This document shows, one piece after another, positions 1-6,635 of a DNA stretch of 7,137 nucleotides (its first letter is position 1; every line of letters begins with the position of its first letter). A program made the translations under genes and the position numbers. Below the pieces are notes generated by a model. That model was not told the DNA's origin, made no database searches, and saw only the letters and a program-made list of their open reading frames with translations. This DNA is from Clostridiaceae bacterium (lineage in GTDB: Bacteria > Bacillota > Clostridia > Oscillospirales > Acutalibacteraceae): positions 1-7,137 of the forward strand of contig JAEDKI010000104.1 in the NCBI GenBank assembly GCA_016295895.1. The letters run 5' to 3'.

Positions 1-8
1 CGAAAAAC

Positions 9-30
9 GGGCGACCACACAGGGTCGCCC
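9..30. repeat. GC-rich palindrome, possibly a dispersed intergenic repeat
   Basis: A perfect 8-bp inverted repeat, GGGCGACC at 9-16 and GGTCGCCC at 23-30, encloses the six-base loop ACACAG. Read on the minus strand, the stem is followed by GTTTTTCG, so it could act as a back-up intrinsic terminator behind the PFOR gene. Palindromes of the form GGGGCGACC...GGTCGCCC recur between genes in many bacterial genomes, which makes a dispersed extragenic repeat likely. That is an impression from general knowledge, since only one copy is visible here and the window edge cuts off its left context. Confidence 0.5.
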
Positions 31-102
31 CTACCTTCATATGCCGCAGGCACACTTCATTTCTCTTGCGCCGTCCCCGGCGTTCCGTGGGTTTACAATC
101 AC

Positions 103-146
103 AAAAATCCCCGTTCCGGACTTCAGACGAAGCCGAAACGGGGATT
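103..146 (-). terminator. Rho-independent terminator of nifJ
   Basis: The arms at 106-119 and 133-146 pair over 14 positions. The one DNA mismatch (C116 against A136) becomes a U-G wobble in minus-strand RNA, so the stem is fully paired in that direction only. The loop region itself folds further, CTTC at 121-124 against GAAG at 129-132 around a 4-base loop. The minus-strand transcript continues into a run of U (complement of the A run at 103-107). It starts about 32 bases after the PFOR stop codon. The strand-specific wobble and the U tail both assign it to nifJ. Confidence 0.88.
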
Positions 147-177
147 AATATTATCTGTTAAGCTTTCAGAGCGTTAA

Positions 178-3100
178 TCAGTCAGCCTTGGGAGCGTAAA
201 GATCCTTGAGGCGGAGAAGATGCTCATATCTCTCAACGGAGGTCTTCTCAGCGAGAGTGAAGAGTGACTCTGCTCTCTCGGGGAAGGAGCGTGTGAGCGA
301 TGAATAACGAGCTTCGCCCATGATGAAGTCTCTGTAGCTTGCGGTAGCGGGCTTGCTGTCGATTGTGAACGGATTCTTGCCCTCTGCCTTGAGTGCGGGA
401 TTGTAACGGAACATGTTCCAATAGCCGCAGTCAACAGCCTTCTTCATCTCAGCCTGGCAGTTAACCATGCCGCCCTTGATCGAGTGCATCTCGCAGGGTG
501 CGTATGCGATAACGATTGAGGGTCCGGGATATGCCTCAGCCTCGGTGAGAGCCTTAATGGTCTGGTTCTGATCTGCGCCCATAGCGATCTGAGCAACATA
601 AACATAACCGTAGCTCATTGCGATCTCTGCAAGGCTCTTCTTTGCAACTGCCTTACCTGCTGCTGCGAACTGAGCAACCTGACCGATGTTGGAAGCCTTG
701 GAAGCCTGACCGCCGGTGTTTGAATAAACCTCGGTATCGAATACCATGATGTTAACATCCTCGCCGGAAGCAAGAACATGGTCAACGCCGCCGAAGCCGA
801 TATCATAAGCCCAGCCGTCGCCGCCGAAGATCCAGACGGACTTCTTGGCAAGGTACTCTTTGCTTGCAAGAATCTCTTTGCAGGTGTCGCAGTCAACGCC
901 TTCAAGAGCTGCAACAAGAGCTTCTGTTGCTGCGGTGTTTGCTGCGCCGTCGTTTACTGTGTCAAGATATGCATTTGCGGCAGCCTTAACTTCTTCTGAA
1001 GCGCACTCTGCTGCTGCAACTTCCTTAACCTTTGCGATAAGGCTGTTGCGGATTGCATTCTGACCGAGGTACATGCCGAAGCCGTGCTCAGCGTTATCCT
1101 CAAACAGGGAGTTAGCCCAAGCGGGGCCGTGACCCTTCTTGTTAACGGTGTAGGGTGAGGTTGCTGCGGGGCCGCCCCAGATTGATGAACAGCCTGTAGC
1201 ATTTGAAATATACATTCTGTCGCCGAAGAGCTGAGTGATAAGGCGTGCATATGAGGTCTCGGCGCAGCCTGCGCATGAGCCTGAGAACTCAAGAAGCGGA
1301 GTCTTATACTGGCTGCCGATAACGGTATTGTCGGCAAGGTCAGCCTTAACGGTTACGTTCTCAACCATGTAGTCGAATACGGGCTGCATTGCATCCTGGC
1401 TCTCTCTGGGAACCATGGTGAGCGACTTGGTCGGGCAAACGCCGACGCAAACGCCGCATCCCATACAGTCGAGGGGAGAAACAGCCATTGTGTATTTATA
1501 AGAATCCTTGCCCTTGCCCTTCTTGTCAACGATGATTGCGTTGGCAGGAGCGGCTGCTGCTTCTTCAGCAGTAAGAGCGTAAGGTCTGATTGTTGCGTGC
1601 GGGCAGACATAGGAGCACTTGTTGCACTGTGCGCAGGTTGCGCCGTTCCATGCGGGAACCATAACTGCAACGCCTCTCTTCTCGTAAGCGGAAGCGCCCT
1701 GCTCGAAAGTACCGTCAGCATGGTCAACAAATGCTGAAACGGGAAGTGAATCGCCGTTCATAAGTCCGACGGGCTTCATGATGCTGTCAACCATCTTGAC
1801 AAGCTTTGCGGGGCCCTTCTCGGTTGCGGGAGCGGCAACATCCTGAGCGTTTGCCCAGTCAGCGGGAACATCAATCTTAACGAAAGCGGTTGCGCCTGCG
1901 TCGATTGCCTTTTCGTTCATCTCAACGATTTCTTTGCCCTTCTTCATGAACTTCTGGGCTTTCTCTTTCATGTAGCCGATAGCTTCATCGCCGGGAAGAA
2001 CTTTTGAAAGAGCGAAGAATGCTGACTGAAGAACGGTGTTGGTTCTCTTGCCAAGACCGATTTCTGCAGCAATATCAATAGCATTAACGGTGTAAAGCTG
2101 AATGTTGTTGTTGGCGATGTAGCGCTTTGCCTCTGCAGGCATCTTTGCGCTCAGCTCGTCAGCATCCCACTGGCAGTTAACAAGGAATACGCCGCCGGGC
2201 TTAACATCGTTAACCATCTTGTAGCCTTTTTCAACATATGAGGGGTTGTGGCAGGCAACAAAGTCTGCCTTGTTGATATAGTAGGGGCTCTTGATGGGCT
2301 TGTCGCCGAAACGAAGGTGAGAAATGGTGATACCGCCGGTCTTCTTTGAGTCATACTGGAAATATGCCTGAACATATTTGTCGGTATGGTCGCCGATGAT
2401 CTTGATTGAGTCTTTGTTTGCGCCAACTGTTCCGTCGCCGCCGAGACCCCAGAACTTGCACTCGATTGTGCCTTCTGCTGCGGTGTTGGGAGCTGCTTTC
2501 TCAGCAAGTGAAAGGTTGGTAACATCATCGTTGATGCCGATGGTGAACTGATGCTTGGGAGCATCCTTGGAAAGCTCCTCATAAACTGCAAATACGCTTG
2601 CGGGAGGAGTATCCTTTGAACCGAGGCCGTAACGGCCGCCGATTACGCTGATATCGGTTCTGCCGGTTGCCGAAAGAGCGGCAACAACATCAAGATAAAG
2701 GGGCTCGCCGAGTGAGCCGGGCTCCTTTGTTCTGTCAAGAACAGCAATCTTCTTGCAGGTTGCGGGGATTGCTTCGGCAAGCTTTTCAGCCGAGAACGGT
2801 CTGTAAAGACGAACCTTAACAAGGCCGACCTTCTCGCCCTTAGCGGTGAGATAGTCGATAACTTCCTCTGCAACGTCGCAGATTGAGCCCATGGCAACGA
2901 TAACCTTTTCAGCATCGGGAGCGCCGTAGTAGTTGAAAAGCTTATAGTTAGTGCCGAGCTTTGCGTTGACCTTATCCATGTATTCTTCAACAACAGCGGG
3001 AAGAGCGTCATAATACTTGTTGCAAGCTTCACGGTGCTGGAAGAAGATGTCGCCGTTTTCGTGAGAACCGCGCATAACGGGTCTCTCGGGGTTGAGAGCT

Positions 3101-3717
3101 CTCTTGCGGAAAGCTTCAACAGCGTCCATGTCGCACATCTCTTTGAGATCCTCATAATCCCATGTCTCGATCTTCTGGATTTCGTGTGAAGTACGGAAAC
3201 CGTCAAAGAAGTTGATGAAAGGAACTCTGCCCTTGATAGCTGCAAGGTGAGCAACTGCGCCGAGATCCATAACTTCCTGCGGATTTGTTTCGGCAAGCAT
3301 TGCGAAGCCCGTCTGACGGCAGGCGTAAACATCTGAATGATCGCCGAAAATGTTAAGAGCGTGAGAAGCTACGCAGCGAGCCGATACATGGAAAACGCAG
3401 GGAAGAAGCTCGCCCGCAATTTTATACATATTGGGAATCATCAGAAGAAGTCCCTGAGAAGCTGTGTAGGTTGTGGTAAGAGCGCCTGCTGCAAGAGAGC
3501 CGTGAACGGTTCCCGCTGCGCCTGCCTCTGACTGCATTTCTGCAACCTTAACGGTTGTTCCGAAAATATTCTTCTGACCCTGTGCCGACCACTGGTCAAC
3601 ATAGTCTGCCATGGGGCTTGACGGGGTAATCGGATAAATACCGGCTACTTCCGTGAACGCATAGGACACATATGCCGCAGCGTTGTTGCCGTCCATGGTC
3701 TTCTTTTTTCTTGCCAT
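178..3717 (-). CDS. nifJ: Pyruvate:ferredoxin (flavodoxin) oxidoreductase
   Basis: Cytoplasmic 1179-residue homodimer-type PFOR. It oxidatively decarboxylates pyruvate with CoA to acetyl-CoA and CO2 and passes electrons to ferredoxin or flavodoxin. Domains in order: N-terminal pyruvate/TPP domain (about 10-240, YPITPSSP at 28-35), CoA-side transketolase-like domain (about 260-385), gamma domain (about 420-610, GLGGDGTVGANK at 424-435), EKR linker, an 8-Fe ferredoxin domain with C695/698/701/705 and C751/754/757/761, then the TPP-binding domain (GDGWAYDIGFGG at 966-977). Proximal cluster cysteines are C815, C818, C843 and C1075. T31, E64 and R114 coincide with known Desulfovibrio africanus active-site positions, and T995 and N1000 are the equivalents of T991 and N996. 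The chain ends before the D. africanus C-terminal domain VII, as is usual in clostridial enzymes. The ATG follows AGGAGG (3727-3732) by 9 bases, so this start is firm. The gene is intact and monocistronic, with its own promoter and terminator. Confidence 0.98.
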   Translation of the reverse strand: MARKKKTMDGNNAAAYVSYAFTEVAGIYPITPSSPMADYVDQWSAQGQKNIFGTTVKVAEMQSEAGAAGTVHGSLAAGALTTTYTASQGLLLMIPNMYKIAGELLPCVFHVSARCVASHALNIFGDHSDVYACRQTGFAMLAETNPQEVMDLGAVAHLAAIKGRVPFINFFDGFRTSHEIQKIETWDYEDLKEMCDMDAVEAFRKRALNPERPVMRGSHENGDIFFQHREACNKYYDALPAVVEEYMDKVNAKLGTNYKLFNYYGAPDAEKVIVAMGSICDVAEEVIDYLTAKGEKVGLVKVRLYRPFSAEKLAEAIPATCKKIAVLDRTKEPGSLGEPLYLDVVAALSATGRTDISVIGGRYGLGSKDTPPASVFAVYEELSKDAPKHQFTIGINDDVTNLSLAEKAAPNTAAEGTIECKFWGLGGDGTVGANKDSIKIIGDHTDKYVQAYFQYDSKKTGGITISHLRFGDKPIKSPYYINKADFVACHNPSYVEKGYKMVNDVKPGGVFLVNCQWDADELSAKMPAEAKRYIANNNIQLYTVNAIDIAAEIGLGKRTNTVLQSAFFALSKVLPGDEAIGYMKEKAQKFMKKGKEIVEMNEKAIDAGATAFVKIDVPADWANAQDVAAPATEKGPAKLVKMVDSIMKPVGLMNGDSLPVSAFVDHADGTFEQGASAYEKRGVAVMVPAWNGATCAQCNKCSYVCPHATIRPYALTAEEAAAAPANAIIVDKKGKGKDSYKYTMAVSPLDCMGCGVCVGVCPTKSLTMVPRESQDAMQPVFDYMVENVTVKADLADNTVIGSQYKTPLLEFSGSCAGCAETSYARLITQLFGDRMYISNATGCSSIWGGPAATSPYTVNKKGHGPAWANSLFEDNAEHGFGMYLGQNAIRNSLIAKVKEVAAAECASEEVKAAANAYLDTVNDGAANTAATEALVAALEGVDCDTCKEILASKEYLAKKSVWIFGGDGWAYDIGFGGVDHVLASGEDVNIMVFDTEVYSNTGGQASKASNIGQVAQFAAAGKAVAKKSLAEIAMSYGYVYVAQIAMGADQNQTIKALTEAEAYPGPSIVIAYAPCEMHSIKGGMVNCQAEMKKAVDCGYWNMFRYNPALKAEGKNPFTIDSKPATASYRDFIMGEARYSSLTRSFPERAESLFTLAEKTSVERYEHLLRLKDLYAPKAD

Positions 3718-3726
3718 AGTCTTTTT

Positions 3727-3732
3727 CCTCCT
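3727..3732 (-). promoter_or_regulatory. Ribosome binding site of nifJ
   Basis: The minus strand reads AGGAGG here, a perfect core Shine-Dalgarno, with 9 bases to the ATG at 3717. It fixes the start of PFOR at the first methionine of MARKKK and excludes the second methionine at residue 8. Confidence 0.9.
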
Positions 3733-3779
3733 AAACTATTTTACCTTGTGCAGTGATTTGAAAGTAAAAAACACCAACC

Positions 3780-3811
3780 ATTATACTAACACTTTTATTT
3801 CAATTTGTAAA
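3780..3811 (-). promoter_or_regulatory. Probable sigma-A promoter of nifJ
   Basis: On the minus strand a perfect -10 hexamer TATAAT sits at 3785-3780. The best -35 match, TTTACA, is at 3811-3806 but gives a 20-base spacer, longer than the optimal 17. A closer TTGAAA (3803-3798) leaves only 12 bases. The start of transcription would be near 3773, giving a leader of about 55 bases. The imperfect -35 and spacing suggest dependence on an activator or on upstream AT-rich DNA, and the -35 falls inside a duplicated element (see the repeat at 3803-3871). The -10 call is fairly sure and the -35 call is weak. Confidence 0.6.
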
Positions 3812-3871
3812 CCTTTAATTATTCCAAAATCCGCAATTTTTTTGAAATTTATTTGTATAAACCTGTTAATT
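3803..3871. repeat. Imperfect direct repeat upstream of nifJ
   Basis: Two copies of one element lie 48 bases apart, at 3803-3820 and 3851-3871. They share the blocks ATTTGTA, AACCT and TTAATT in the same order. The distal copy has an extra TA between the first two blocks and an extra G between the last two. The proximal copy overlaps the putative -35 of the nifJ promoter. The pair could be operators for a transcription factor, but the DNA is AT-rich and no known consensus is matched, so function is inference. Confidence 0.45.
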
Positions 3872-3887
3872 TCGTATTTTTAATAAT

Positions 3888-3907
3888 ATCGTCTGATTGC
3901 CGACGAT
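3888..3907. repeat. Short inverted repeat in the divergent spacer
   Basis: ATCGTC (3888-3893) and GACGAT (3902-3907) form a 6-bp perfect inverted repeat around an 8-base gap. It lies about 27-46 bases upstream of the -35 hexamer of the phosphoesterase promoter and about 100 bases upstream of the nifJ -10. A dyad operator is possible. The stem is too short and lacks a U run to be a convincing terminator for either strand. Confidence 0.3.
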
Positions 3908-3951
3908 TTTACCGCCCATGGGTCAATCAATTCTTGACATTCACGATTTTA
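3903..3951. repeat. 9-bp direct repeat flanking the -35 of the phosphoesterase promoter
   Basis: The nonamer ACGATTTTA occurs at 3903-3911 and again at 3943-3951, exactly 40 bases apart, or about four helical turns. The second copy lies inside the spacer between the -35 and -10 hexamers. Binding there would block RNA polymerase, and the same-face spacing would suit two cooperating protomers. The spacing and identity are visible; the operator role is inferred. Confidence 0.35.
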
Positions 3952-3962
3952 AATGATAATAT
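3934..3962 (+). promoter_or_regulatory. Strong sigma-A promoter of the phosphoesterase operon
   Basis: A perfect -35 TTGACA (3934-3939) is followed by a 17-base spacer and a -10 hexamer TAATAT (3957-3962), preceded by TGA, an extended -10 element. Transcription should begin near 3969, leaving a leader of about 35 bases before the TTG start at 4004. The match is good enough to expect high basal activity unless a repressor acts. One copy of the ACGATTTTA repeat lies within the spacer. Confidence 0.82.
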
Positions 3963-3990
3963 TAGTTATAAATAACCTTAAAAAATGAAA

Positions 3991-3999
3991 AAGGGTGGT
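3991..3999 (+). promoter_or_regulatory. Ribosome binding site that decides a TTG start
   Basis: AAGGGTGGT matches the anti-Shine-Dalgarno through its GGTGGT part (pairing with the CCACUA end, one G-U wobble) and lies 4-5 bases before TTG at 4004. That register is right for TTG. The upstream GTG at 3995 lies inside this site and so lacks its own, and the ATG at 4031 has no purine-rich site at proper distance. The start of the first phosphoesterase is therefore probably TTG. Confidence 0.6.
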
Positions 4000-4003
4000 T
4001 CAA

Positions 4004-4978
4004 TTGTCAGTTTCAGCAATTCAGGCATTTATGCTAAAGCTTTTCAGCATCATTTTCTCCGCATTGCTCTCGCTCGGTGCGATTTCGGTTCAGTCTCCCG
4101 CCGCCGACGCTCCCGTCAAGCCTCAGTCGGATGAGGTTGAAATGTCCTTTGTCGCTTGGGCAGACCCCCAGGTTTCAAATTATCTGTTTTCAAGATATGC
4201 AACCTTTGTTTCCGCTGCGGAAGATATTCAAAACGAAGAAAGCAGCTTTGACGCCCTTGTTATGGCGGGCGATATTGCCGAAAACGGTCTTGCCGAGGAA
4301 TATAAGCTGATTTATGACGGCATCAGCGGTCTTGACTGCAAATATATCATGGCATCGGGCAACCATGACCTGAGAATGAGAGGATACAGCCAAAGCACGT
4401 CAAGATTTTTTGAGTTTGCCAACGCTCTCAACACCGACGATAATTATGATATTGACTCTCTCAGCTATTCAAAAGAGGTTAACGGCATTAAATTCATCGT
4501 TCTCGGCTCTGACAGAACGGAATTTGAGGAGGCATATCTCAGCGATGTTCAGCTTGCATGGCTCAAAGCCGAGCTTGAAGCTGAAAAAGACAGCGGCAAA
4601 CCCGTATTTGTCATTAATCATCAATGCCTTAAAGATATGCACGGTCTGCCCGACACCTGGAACAGCCCGATTGACTCCGCAGGCAGCGTCGGCGACCAGA
4701 GCGACAAGTTGAAAGAAATCCTCAGCCCCTACGGCAATGCATTTTTCATCACGGGTCACCTTCACACGGGCATCGGCAAATATACATACGAAAGAATCGG
4801 CGAGGCTCATTCGATAAACCTGCCTTCTCTTTGCATCAATAACAAAGACGGCGATTATAACGAAGCGGGAATCGGCTTCTTCGTTGAGGTTTATGCCGAC
4901 AGAGTCCTTTTCAGAGCAAGAAATTATGCAAAGGGCGAATGGCTCCCCGAATATGACATTAACATTCCTCTTGCATAA
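4004..4978 (+). CDS. Exported calcineurin-like metallophosphoesterase, single domain
   Basis: A 324-residue hydrolase of the PF00149 fold, expected to cleave phosphomono- or diesters with a two-metal centre. Counting from TTG at 4004, the motifs are DPQ (54-56, with Q where many members have H), GD (89-90), GNHD (119-122), NH (205-206) and GHLH (251-254), so the metal-binding set is complete. An N-terminal hydrophobic stretch (LKLFSIIFSALLSLGAISV) preceded by one lysine indicates Sec export; the cleavage site is unclear (AADA followed by proline is poor). No lipobox, anchor or sorting signal is seen, so the product is secreted or held by its uncut signal segment. Other possible starts are GTG 3995 (327 aa) and ATG 4031 (315 aa, a compact signal peptide). 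It is probably the first gene of an operon with the next phosphoesterase, 70 bp downstream with no terminator between. Substrate is unknown; cyclic nucleotides, nucleotides or phospholipid-type diesters are all possible. Confidence 0.88.
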   Translation: MSVSAIQAFMLKLFSIIFSALLSLGAISVQSPAADAPVKPQSDEVEMSFVAWADPQVSNYLFSRYATFVSAAEDIQNEESSFDALVMAGDIAENGLAEEYKLIYDGISGLDCKYIMASGNHDLRMRGYSQSTSRFFEFANALNTDDNYDIDSLSYSKEVNGIKFIVLGSDRTEFEEAYLSDVQLAWLKAELEAEKDSGKPVFVINHQCLKDMHGLPDTWNSPIDSAGSVGDQSDKLKEILSPYGNAFFITGHLHTGIGKYTYERIGEAHSINLPSLCINNKDGDYNEAGIGFFVEVYADRVLFRARNYAKGEWLPEYDINIPLA

Positions 4979-5048
4979 TCTGTTTTTCCGAAATGCAAAA
5001 AATTATCGGATCGTTCCGTTATTTATAAAATGAAAGGAAAAAGAACAA

Positions 5049-6560
5049 ATGAAAAAGAATCTTCTGAAAATCATCAGCATTATTCTCTGCATTTCTCTGC
5101 TCACGGGCGGCATGGCTCTCTGCGCTTCGGCTGAGGGCGAAGAATCCGCTTCGGGCACAGCTCCGTTCCGCATTTCCGTTACCGTTAACGGCGACACCGC
5201 AACATCAAGAGGTATCTGCTGGTACACGGCGGAAAACACCTCAAGCGTTGTTGAAATCAGCGTATCGCCATCAAGCTTTTCCGAGGAAACTTCAACTCCC
5301 GCAATTGAATACAGCGAGGTTACCGAGTGGGAAGGCAATTTCGTTCATAAGGCAGTAGTCAGCGGTCTCACTCCCGGCAATAGATATTCCTACCGTGTCG
5401 GCGACGGAACAACCTTCAGCGATTACGGAACATTTGTTACCGATGACGGCAACAGCAGCTTTGAATTTATCGCAATTGCCGATATTCAGGCAAGCAGCCT
5501 TGAAAACTTTGAAAAAGGCGCAAAAACCATTGATGCGGCTTTCCGCACCGTTCCCAATGCCGAATTTATGTTTAATCTCGGCGATTTCACAAACGACAGC
5601 ACCAACGAAGAATGGAATTTATATGACAAGGCAATGTCAGAGATAAATCTCAGCACAACGCTTGCTCCCATCACGGGCAACCACGACGGCCTCGGCGTCT
5701 GGCATTGGTTTGACAATATGTTTAACCTTGACACGAGCGAAAGCGTTCAGACCCTTAACGGCGTTAATTATTCATTCGACTACGGCAACGCTCATTTTGC
5801 CGTTCTCAATACCAACGACCTGCTTTCAATTTCAATCGCTCAGCTCAAATGGCTTGAAAACGATATGAATTCAACCGATAAGGATTGGAAAATCGTCTGC
5901 ATGCACAAATCGCCCTACACCCTCGGCAAAGACGGCAAATGGCCCGATGCTCTCTATCTTCAGAAGTCTCTGACCAAGGTTCTTGACAAGTGCGATGTTG
6001 ACCTTGTTCTGAGCGGTCACGATCATCAGTATCTCCGCACCAAGGCTCTCAAGGGCAACAAAGTCAGCGAGGACGGCACGGTTTATGTTCTTGCAGGCAC
6101 GGCAGGCACAAAGAGATATGAAGTCCGTTCATTCCTTGCAAATCATTTTCTGGACACCGACTTCATCGGCGCTCTGACCATTCAGAAGGATAATTACGGC
6201 AACTATTGGAACGGCGAAAATTGGGAGCAGACAAAGCAGACCAACATCGGCGGCTGCTTCAACGGCATTTCGATTGACGGCGGAAAGCTCACCTTTAAGT
6301 CATATATTTTAGCCGACAAGCCCGACGAGCAGGGCAACGAAATCATCACCTGCCACGATGAATTCGTTCTTGAAAAGGAAGTCGGTCAGAATAAAATCAC
6401 CTACACGGGCGATAACACCACAAGCTCAGTTGAATATTATCTCGGCGTTGTTCCGAGCTTCATGGGTCTTGCAGGCTACGCTTTCGGCATCTGGCTCCCC
6501 AAATTCTTCATCATGCTCCCCGATATGCTGAATGTTGTTATTAATGACGGAACATTTTAA
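5049..6560 (+). CDS. Exported purple-acid-phosphatase-like metallophosphoesterase with N-terminal Fn3-like domain
   Basis: A 503-residue exported phosphohydrolase. Signal peptide 1-28 has KK, a hydrophobic core and CASA before the likely cut at A28; L24 just before C25 does not fit a lipobox. Residues about 38-132 resemble the purple acid phosphatase N-terminal fibronectin-III-like domain: TSRGICWYT (52-60) and VSGLTPGNRYSYRVGDG (104-120) are its usual signatures. The catalytic domain follows, with DIQ (145-147), GD (178-179), GNHD (210-213), MH (285-286) and GHDH (323-326). The first motif has Q where classical PAPs have DxG, so purple Fe-tyrosinate chemistry is not assured. After the core (about residue 440) comes a hydrophobic, proline- and methionine-rich tail (about 463-498) of unknown role. 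The ATG is preceded by AAAGGA (5033-5038) at 10 bases. Likely co-transcribed with the upstream phosphoesterase. Substrate is not deducible; phosphate scavenging or nucleotide hydrolysis are candidates. Confidence 0.9.
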   Translation: MKKNLLKIISIILCISLLTGGMALCASAEGEESASGTAPFRISVTVNGDTATSRGICWYTAENTSSVVEISVSPSSFSEETSTPAIEYSEVTEWEGNFVHKAVVSGLTPGNRYSYRVGDGTTFSDYGTFVTDDGNSSFEFIAIADIQASSLENFEKGAKTIDAAFRTVPNAEFMFNLGDFTNDSTNEEWNLYDKAMSEINLSTTLAPITGNHDGLGVWHWFDNMFNLDTSESVQTLNGVNYSFDYGNAHFAVLNTNDLLSISIAQLKWLENDMNSTDKDWKIVCMHKSPYTLGKDGKWPDALYLQKSLTKVLDKCDVDLVLSGHDHQYLRTKALKGNKVSEDGTVYVLAGTAGTKRYEVRSFLANHFLDTDFIGALTIQKDNYGNYWNGENWEQTKQTNIGGCFNGISIDGGKLTFKSYILADKPDEQGNEIITCHDEFVLEKEVGQNKITYTGDNTTSSVEYYLGVVPSFMGLAGYAFGIWLPKFFIMLPDMLNVVINDGTF

Positions 6561-6586
6561 TTTCTGAAATTTGCCATAAACAATTT

Positions 6587-6635
6587 GAGCACCGTTTGCA
6601 AAATCCGCAAACGGTGCTCGTTCTTTATTATTTTA
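6587..6635 (+). terminator. Intrinsic terminator of the phosphoesterase operon
   Basis: A perfect 13-bp stem, GAGCACCGTTTGC (6587-6599) against its complement at 6607-6619, encloses a 7-base loop. On the plus strand it is followed by GTTCTTTATTATTTT, a U-rich tail that overlaps the end of the convergent gene. It begins 26 bases after the phosphoesterase stop. On the minus strand the stem is followed by AAATTGTTT, a poor U tract, but the convergent gene has no other visible terminator, so the hairpin may serve both directions. Confidence 0.88.

Noticed and set aside
69..82. Hairpin CGCCG-TCCC-CGGCG downstream of the nifJ terminator
   Set aside because: The stem is only 5 bp, has no U tract on either strand and lies in GC-rich DNA where such a stem is expected by chance.
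178..3717. Many open frames of 70-230 codons on both strands inside the PFOR gene
   Set aside because: They have no ribosome sites or recognisable protein features, are rich in Ser/Arg/Leu as expected from out-of-frame reading of a GC-biased gene, and lie wholly under a complete and certain PFOR gene.
3851..3873. Rex-type redox operator upstream of nifJ
   Set aside because: GAAATT/AATTTC half-sites can be paired across 3844-3873, but the gap and sequence do not match the TTGTTAA/TTAACAA Rex pattern, and AT-rich dyads are common here.
3683..3883. 66-codon plus-strand open frame over the start of nifJ and its promoter
   Set aside because: Its hydrophobic product arises from T-rich promoter DNA; no ribosome site precedes it and it overlaps the nifJ start and control region.
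3985..3987. ATG just before the first phosphoesterase
   Set aside because: It is in a different reading frame from the phosphoesterase (+1 relative) and no coherent protein follows.
4979..5048. Terminator or internal promoter between the two phosphoesterases
   Set aside because: The only dyad, CGGA-TCGT-TCCG, is 4 bp with no U run, and the TATAAA-like stretch near 5024 lacks a -35 at suitable distance. Nothing there argues firmly against co-transcription.
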